A program made the translations under genes and the position numbers. Below, one piece after another: positions 55,427 to 64,000 of a stretch of DNA of 64,000 bases. The number at the start of each line of letters is the position of its first letter. The stretch's first letter is position 1. Below the pieces are notes generated by a model. That model did not search any database. It saw only the letters and a list, made by a program, of their open reading frames with translations, and had not been told where the DNA came from. Source of the DNA: Myxococcus stipitatus. Its GTDB lineage: Bacteria > Myxococcota > Myxococcia > Myxococcales > Myxococcaceae. The stretch covers positions 806,001 through 870,000 of the forward strand of contig NZ_CP147913.1 in assembly GCF_037414475.1 (NCBI RefSeq), read 5' to 3'.

Positions 55427-56092
55427 GTGAAGCGCTCTCTGCCGTTGCTCGTCTGCACCCTCCTCGCCGGCTCGAGCGTCGTCGCCAAGGAACGGTCCAC
55501 CTTCAAATACACCGCCCCTCCGGACGGCGAGCGCCCGGTCATCGTCGACGCGGTCATTGGCCCGCAGGGCAGTGACTTCGCCCTGCGCCTGCGCTTCGAC
55601 AAGGCCCCGTGGGGCGAGGAGTGCAAGAACCGCTGCGCCAACGCCACCCTGCTGATTGACGCCGACAACAGCAAGCAGACGGGGCTGCGGCTCGCCCAGG
55701 GGGCCGCGGGCAACGGCGCCGACCTGGCCATCATCATCCAGGGCGTGCGCGAGTACGCCACGGAGGGTGGCGGCGCCCAGAACTGGCTGCGCGTGAAGGT
55801 GCGGCTCTTGGGCAGCGAGGCCAGCTCCGTGGACGACGGTGAGCTCCTGGCCGAGCTCAACCACCGCCACGACACCGACCGCATCCAGTCCGAGGACAAG
55901 ACCGTCTACCTGCTCATCGACACCACCAACGCCGCCATCCCCTCGGGGCGCAAGGCGCGCGTCGTCTATCAGCCGCCCGGTGGCAAGCCCATCCAGGCCA
56001 CGGTGACGGGCTTGATTGGCGGGGGTGGTACGCACGGCGTGCGCATCTTCAAGGACGGCAACTGGGGCCGCGCGCCCCAGGCCAATCCGTGA
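55427..56092 (+). CDS. exported protein of unknown function
   Basis: The 221-residue product starts with GTG, with GGAGG ten bases upstream. It has a signal peptide (cleavage near VVA, residue 20) and a beta-rich mature domain (VIVDAVIGPQGSDFALRLRF, TLLIDADNSKQTGLRL, KTVYLLIDTTNAAIP). Two cysteines (EECKNRCANA) could form a disulfide. No family is recognised. It is divergent from the MBL gene. Confidence 0.68.
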   Translation: MKRSLPLLVCTLLAGSSVVAKERSTFKYTAPPDGERPVIVDAVIGPQGSDFALRLRFDKAPWGEECKNRCANATLLIDADNSKQTGLRLAQGAAGNGADLAIIIQGVREYATEGGGAQNWLRVKVRLLGSEASSVDDGELLAELNHRHDTDRIQSEDKTVYLLIDTTNAAIPSGRKARVVYQPPGGKPIQATVTGLIGGGGTHGVRIFKDGNWGRAPQANP

Positions 56093-56141
56093 GGGGCCGC
56101 GCGATTCCTCGGATGTGAATGCAGTCCCGCTGTGTCGCGGC

Positions 56142-56165
56142 GGCCTCCGTGTGACGATGGAGGCC
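56142..56165 (+). terminator. hairpin downstream of the exported-protein gene
   Basis: GGCCTCC (56142-56148) pairs with GGAGGCC (56159-56165) around a 10-nt loop, 50 bases after the stop. Confidence 0.45.
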
Positions 56166-56414
56166 CCGCCTCGCGACAGGCCGCGGAACCTGCGGCGCCT
56201 GGTCCCCCTGCCCCGACCTCATCGGCTTCCGCCAGGTGCCTGACCGCCCGCTCAGGGCGCCGGGCAGGCGGCCAGGCCCACCCCACCCCTCCTGCCTTGA
56301 AGGGTCCAGGAGCCAACCCAGCGTCCTCGCCTACCCGCACCCACCGTCCCGTGCCTGGGTGAGTCGAAGGAGCCCTCCCGCCCGGAATTTCAGGTGGTTA
56401 CAGGCCTGTTTCAC

Positions 56415-56443
56415 TTGGACACAGAACTGCACGGGCGTATAGG
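56415..56443 (+). promoter_or_regulatory. candidate promoter of the topoisomerase operon
   Basis: TTGGAC (56415-56420) and TATAGG (56438-56443) are 17 bp apart. The start of transcription would be near 56450, leaving a leader of about 155 nt. Confidence 0.45.
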
Positions 56444-56467
56444 TGGGATGTCTCCGAGTATGTGCAA

Positions 56468-56498
56468 CCCCCCGAATTCGTTCCAATTGTCAGGGGGG
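56468..56498 (+). promoter_or_regulatory. leader hairpin ahead of parC
   Basis: CCCCCC (56468-56473) faces GGGGGG (56493-56498), with inner AATT/AATT complementarity. In the predicted leader it could act as an attenuator or RNA-stability element. Confidence 0.35.
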
Positions 56499-56605
56499 CA
56501 TGGTAGTCCCGGCCCCTTGTTGCAGATTCGAGAGTCGATGGCGCGGAGTGCGCGAGTCACGCACCGCGTTCGGGTACGAGACGTTCTCACCTGGGTCTGA
56601 AGAGC

Positions 56606-60913
<4,308 letters not shown>

Positions 60914-60947
60914 CCATCCGTCATCCTGCCGCGCACGGGTCCCCTGC

Positions 60948-60977
60948 GCCCCGGCTGCCCCCGGGGGCAGACGGGGC
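60948..60977 (+). terminator. strong GC hairpin after the topoisomerase operon
   Basis: The perfect palindrome CTGCCCCCGGGGGCAG (60955-60970) is flanked by further pairing GCCCCG (60948-60953) / CGGGGC (60972-60977) with one mismatch between. Confidence 0.65.
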
Positions 60978-61017
60978 CCCGTGACGGCATGGGTCCGCTC
61001 GGTTACATTCCGGCGCC

Positions 61018-62550
61018 GTGACCACGTTCCGCCGACTCGCCCTGCTCCTCACCCTGTTGCTGGCCGTCCTTCCCGCTCACGCCCAGACGACGCGAAAGAA
61101 GACGACGCGCAAGAAGGCCGTGGCGACCAAGGTCGCGAAGAAGAAACCCGCCGCCAAGGGCAAGAAGAAGACCCCGCCCGCCGACGACACGTCCCCGTCC
61201 GACACGGGTGATGTCGCCAGCCCCGAGCCCATGGTCTTCGGCGAGCAGGACGCTCCTTCCGATTCCCCCAAGGCCCCCGAGCACAAGCCCAAGCCCGCGC
61301 TGGCGACGCCCGTCAAGGCGCCCCCGCCCGCGAGCACCGAGCCGGTGAAGCCCGACGCCCGGCCCTCGCTGGCCAACACGCCCGCCACGCCGTCCACGTC
61401 CGCTGGCCCGGTGGCGCTGTTCTCCGTGCCCCGCACCCAGGGCGCGTCCGAGGCGGCGGTGAAGCTGGAGGCGGAGCTGCGAGGCCACCTGCAGCGCGGG
61501 GGGGACGTGCAGTTCGTGGACCTGGGCCAGGCCTTCCCTCCCCCGGAGCCCTTGCCGCTGACGAAGGCGGATGGCCTCTTCGAGGAAGGCCGCGGCGCCT
61601 ACGACAACCTGGACCCGGAGACGGCGGAGGCCCGCTTCCGCGAGGCCGCCGCGGCCTACGAGAAGGCCCCCGGCGACCTGCGGCCTCAGCGGCTGAGCGA
61701 GACGTACCTGTTCCTGGGCGCGTCCCGCATGCTCAACGGCGACGCGGCGGGCGCGAAGGAGGCCTTCCTGCGCTCGGTGGTGGCCGACGCCTCCACCCAG
61801 CCCGACAAGGCGCTCTTCGGCCAGGACGTGCAGAAGGCCTTCGAGGACGCGCGCGCCGAGGTGGCCGCGCAGCCCGCCGGCACGCTCATGGTGGACTCGC
61901 TGCCCGCCGGCGCCCAGGTGCGCGTGCGGGGCGAGGACGTGGGTGTCACCCCGCTCAAGGGCGTGTCCGTTCGGCCGGGCCGTCACCCCGTGGTGGTGCT
62001 GCTGCCAGGCCACGCGCCCTACGCGCAGCTCGCCGAGGTCAAGGCGTCCGGGAACACGGAGGTGAAGGCCACGCTGGAGCCAGGCCCCGGCCTGTCCGCC
62101 ATCCGCGACGCCGCGGTGCGAGCCGGCTCGTACGCCGCATTCGAGAGCGAGACGCTTCCCCCAGAGTCCGCGGCCATCGCGGACCGGCTGGACGCCCGCT
62201 ACCTGGTGCTGGCCGCCGTGAGCCAGAACAAGCGGGGCTACCTCTCCGCGGAGCTCCAGGTGTGGGATGTGCGCACCCAGGCGCGCCTGCGCGGCGTGGA
62301 AATCGACCTGTCGGGCAAGGAGCGCGACGAGAGCCCCGCGGCGGCGGCCGAGAAGGTGCGCGGCTTCATCAACGGCGCCATGGCGCCTCGCGTCGCGGAG
62401 AGCACCGGCTCCGGTGAGTCCCTGCTGAAGCGGCCCTGGTTCTGGGCCGTGGTGGGTGGCGTGGCGGCTGTGACGGCGGGTGCGGTCTACGTGGCGACGC
62501 AGGACAATGGCCGGCCCTTCAACCCTGTTTCGGGAGGCGTTGGCTTCTGA
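61018..62550 (+). CDS. exported PEGA-domain protein with C-terminal membrane helix
   Basis: The 510-residue product starts with GTG and has a signal peptide ending AHA. A Lys/Pro-rich linker follows (about 24-125), then a TPR-like helical part (about 185-270) and a PEGA domain (about 285-345: AGTLMVDSLPAGAQVRVRGEDVG, PGRHPVVVLLPGH). A membrane helix (about 478-496) lies near the C-terminus. PEGA domains are found in bacterial envelope proteins. The lead-in FSVPRTQGASEAAVKLEAEL suggests a GUN4-like or DUF-type ligand region. The next gene is a PEGA paralogue. Confidence 0.75.
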   Translation: MTTFRRLALLLTLLLAVLPAHAQTTRKKTTRKKAVATKVAKKKPAAKGKKKTPPADDTSPSDTGDVASPEPMVFGEQDAPSDSPKAPEHKPKPALATPVKAPPPASTEPVKPDARPSLANTPATPSTSAGPVALFSVPRTQGASEAAVKLEAELRGHLQRGGDVQFVDLGQAFPPPEPLPLTKADGLFEEGRGAYDNLDPETAEARFREAAAAYEKAPGDLRPQRLSETYLFLGASRMLNGDAAGAKEAFLRSVVADASTQPDKALFGQDVQKAFEDARAEVAAQPAGTLMVDSLPAGAQVRVRGEDVGVTPLKGVSVRPGRHPVVVLLPGHAPYAQLAEVKASGNTEVKATLEPGPGLSAIRDAAVRAGSYAAFESETLPPESAAIADRLDARYLVLAAVSQNKRGYLSAELQVWDVRTQARLRGVEIDLSGKERDESPAAAAEKVRGFINGAMAPRVAESTGSGESLLKRPWFWAVVGGVAAVTAGAVYVATQDNGRPFNPVSGGVGF

Positions 62551-62606
62551 GCCACGGGTTGAATGACGGTTCGCCCGCTCGCGTCGCCTGTGCCAAAGGT
62601 GTCCCC

Positions 62607-63824
62607 ATGAGAGCCCTCGTCCTCGCCCTGCTTCCATCGCTCGCATTGGCCGCCGCGCCGAACTCGGCGCGGAAAGCCGCCAGCCTCCTCGTCCCCATGG
62701 ACCCGGCCTCCGAGGCCAACAGCGTCCAGATGGAGACGTACATGAACGAGGCGCTGGCGAACTTCTCGGGCTTCTCCGTGCGCAAGTCCGAGGACCTCTT
62801 CGGGCTGCCCGGAGACCCCACCGCCCAGAGCGCGCTCGAGCGCGCGCGCAAGGGCTACTCGGAGAGCGCCGCGGCCTTCGACAAGAAGGAGTACGACGAC
62901 GCCGAGGCGAAGGTGCGCGCCACCCTCAAGGAGCTCCAGGGCGCGCCCGCGGCCATGCGTGGCTGCTCGCCGCTGTGTGAGTCGCTGGCGCTGTACGCGG
63001 CGCTGCTCCACCTTCGCGGAGACGTGGAAGAGGCGAAGCTGGTCCTCATCGACCTCATCGCCGTGTCGCCCACCTTCGAGCTCAACCCCAAGCGCTTCAG
63101 CCGGGACTTCATCGCCCTGCGCGTGCAGGTGGCCACCGGCCGCACCTCCCAGCTCCGAGGCAGCGCCACCGTGAAGTCGCGTCCGGCGGGCGCGCGCGTC
63201 TACGTGGACGGAGAGATGGTGGGCCACACGCCGGTGACGGTGCCCGCGCTGACGGTGGGCAAGCACCTCTTGCGCGTGGAGCGGCCGGGCTTCCGCCAGT
63301 ACGGGCAGCTCATGGAGGTGACGCCGGACGACGTGGAGGTGAGCATGGAGCTGGTGCCCACCGCCGCGTACAAGGCCTACGACGCGCAGTTGGACCGGGT
63401 GGCCAGCGAAGTCTCGCGCGCCATCCCCGAGGCCAAGGGCGTGGCGGCGATGGGCAAGTCGTTGAGCCTGGACCGGGCCATGGTGGGCACCGTGAAGGGC
63501 GCGAGCTCCGGCGAGGGCTCCGAGCTCATCCTGGGCTACTACGACCTGCGCACCGGCCGGAAGCTGGCGGGCCGCCGCATGGTGCTCCAGGGCGACGAGT
63601 TCGGTCAGCTCAAGCAGGAGATGGAGCGCATCGTCAACCAGCTCATCAACGTCAGCGAGGGCGGGGCCGAGAAGGTGGTGCGCAGCTCGGATCCGCTCGA
63701 CAACCGGGGCGGCACCGAGGACTGGGGCGCCGAGGACCGGGGTGGCCGCACCCGCGCCCAGGAAAAGAAGAAGAAGAGCGGAGAGGACCCGCTCGAAGGG
63801 GTGTCCGGTACCGAGGACTGGTGA
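62607..63824 (+). CDS. exported PEGA-domain protein
   Basis: The 405-residue product has a signal peptide ending ALA, an N-terminal helical region with TPR-like character, a PEGA domain (about 193-260: ATVKSRPAGARVYVDGEMVG, LTVGKHLLRVERPGF) and a C-terminal region rich in Arg, Asp and Lys. The motif GTEDW occurs twice near the end. It shares its layout with the preceding gene and follows it by 56 bp. The ATG at 62607 is chosen because AAAGG precedes it and the signal peptide begins there. Confidence 0.75.
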   Translation: MRALVLALLPSLALAAAPNSARKAASLLVPMDPASEANSVQMETYMNEALANFSGFSVRKSEDLFGLPGDPTAQSALERARKGYSESAAAFDKKEYDDAEAKVRATLKELQGAPAAMRGCSPLCESLALYAALLHLRGDVEEAKLVLIDLIAVSPTFELNPKRFSRDFIALRVQVATGRTSQLRGSATVKSRPAGARVYVDGEMVGHTPVTVPALTVGKHLLRVERPGFRQYGQLMEVTPDDVEVSMELVPTAAYKAYDAQLDRVASEVSRAIPEAKGVAAMGKSLSLDRAMVGTVKGASSGEGSELILGYYDLRTGRKLAGRRMVLQGDEFGQLKQEMERIVNQLINVSEGGAEKVVRSSDPLDNRGGTEDWGAEDRGGRTRAQEKKKKSGEDPLEGVSGTEDW

Positions 63825-63872
63825 CAGACGGCGCTTGTCCCCGGGCGGGCTCCGCCTAGAGTCCCGGGGCGT

Positions 63873-64000
63873 ATGCGCCTGCTCGCCCTCCTGCTGCTCC
63901 CGTCGCTCGCGCTCGCCCAGACGAGCTCCATCGTCCAGGCCCCCCTCCCCTCGCGGGGGATGACGCTGCCTCCCACCGGCGCCGCGCTGGTGGATGAGGC
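63873..64000 (+). CDS. start of an exported protein, truncated by the window end
   Basis: The first 42 codons are visible. MRLLALLLLPSLALAQ is a signal peptide with cleavage after ALA, followed by TSSIVQAPLPSRGMTLP. The frame is open at the window edge. It lies 48 bp after the PEGA gene in the same direction, so it probably belongs to the same envelope operon. The family cannot be determined. Confidence 0.6.
   Translation, partial: MRLLALLLLPSLALAQTSSIVQAPLPSRGMTLPPTGAALVDE

Larger units (their letters stand above)
56093..56605. other. 513-bp intergenic region before the topoisomerase pair
   Basis: No gene is supported here. The 5' half holds a terminator hairpin (56142-56165) and GC-rich sequence. 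The 3' half holds a promoter (56415-56443) and a leader hairpin (56468-56498), followed by about 105 bp of untranslated leader before the parC start. No known riboswitch is recognised. Confidence 0.5.

Noticed and set aside
56394..56600. A 68-codon frame upstream of parC
   Set aside because: It starts before the predicted promoter, runs through the leader hairpin and has no ribosome site or homology.

Overview
The window is a 64 kb piece of a very GC-rich chromosome with strong third-position G/C bias and dense, mostly ATGA-overlapping genes. The gene content points to a predatory or social deltaproteobacterium of the Myxococcota, most likely Cystobacterineae (Myxococcus/Corallococcus-like). 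It has two sigma-54 enhancer-binding proteins, FHA, PilZ, EAL, PEGA and TPR proteins in number, large secreted lipoproteins, an S46 peptidase, and a beta/gamma-crystallin-like secreted protein reminiscent of Myxococcus Protein S. The genus is inferred, not proven. I see no rRNA, tRNA, CRISPR array, insertion sequence or prophage.

Layout. 1-6.4 kb: the tail of an unknown gene, purE-purK-ybaK, a convergent zinc-free reductase, a coiled-coil membrane protein and an EAL-CBS c-di-GMP protein. 6.4-16.2 kb: a collagen-repeat PhoX-like lipoprotein with a diheme cytochrome; a PilZ-DUF192 pair; a divergent membrane gluzincin with TPR-like repeats; a START-like protein; an NTF2-like lipoprotein; and a homoserine-kinase-like protein. 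16.2-21.8 kb: a TPR membrane protein facing a three-gene minus-strand operon made of an FHA-TM-TPR protein, a TPR protein with two cNMP-binding domains, and a membrane-anchored small protein. 22-27.4 kb: tldD-tldE, a ParB-like protein and an NtrC-type activator.

27.4-42.2 kb is the centrepiece: a complete gspCDEFGHIJKLMN type II secretion operon. It is preceded by a textbook sigma-54 promoter and by the NtrC-type activator, and followed by a two-FHA sigma-54 activator. It carries two extras: a 51-residue membrane peptide between gspF and gspG, and a GspG paralogue that has a transmembrane anchor but no prepilin cleavage site.

42.2-64 kb: two tandem paralogous lipoproteins in a less GC-biased accessory patch; a metallophosphoesterase; an orphan ECF sigma factor; an ADP-ribosylglycohydrolase; an S46 peptidase coupled to a Cys-rich protein; an M50B-like membrane protein; the crystallin-like protein; a decayed alpha/beta-hydrolase fragment; an MBL hydrolase; a topoisomerase IV pair (A then B); two PEGA-domain proteins; and the start of a further exported protein.

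A recurring structural theme is that every one of the seven convergent gene junctions holds a perfect GC-rich inverted repeat, often with the stop codons in its arms or loop and never followed by a T-tract.
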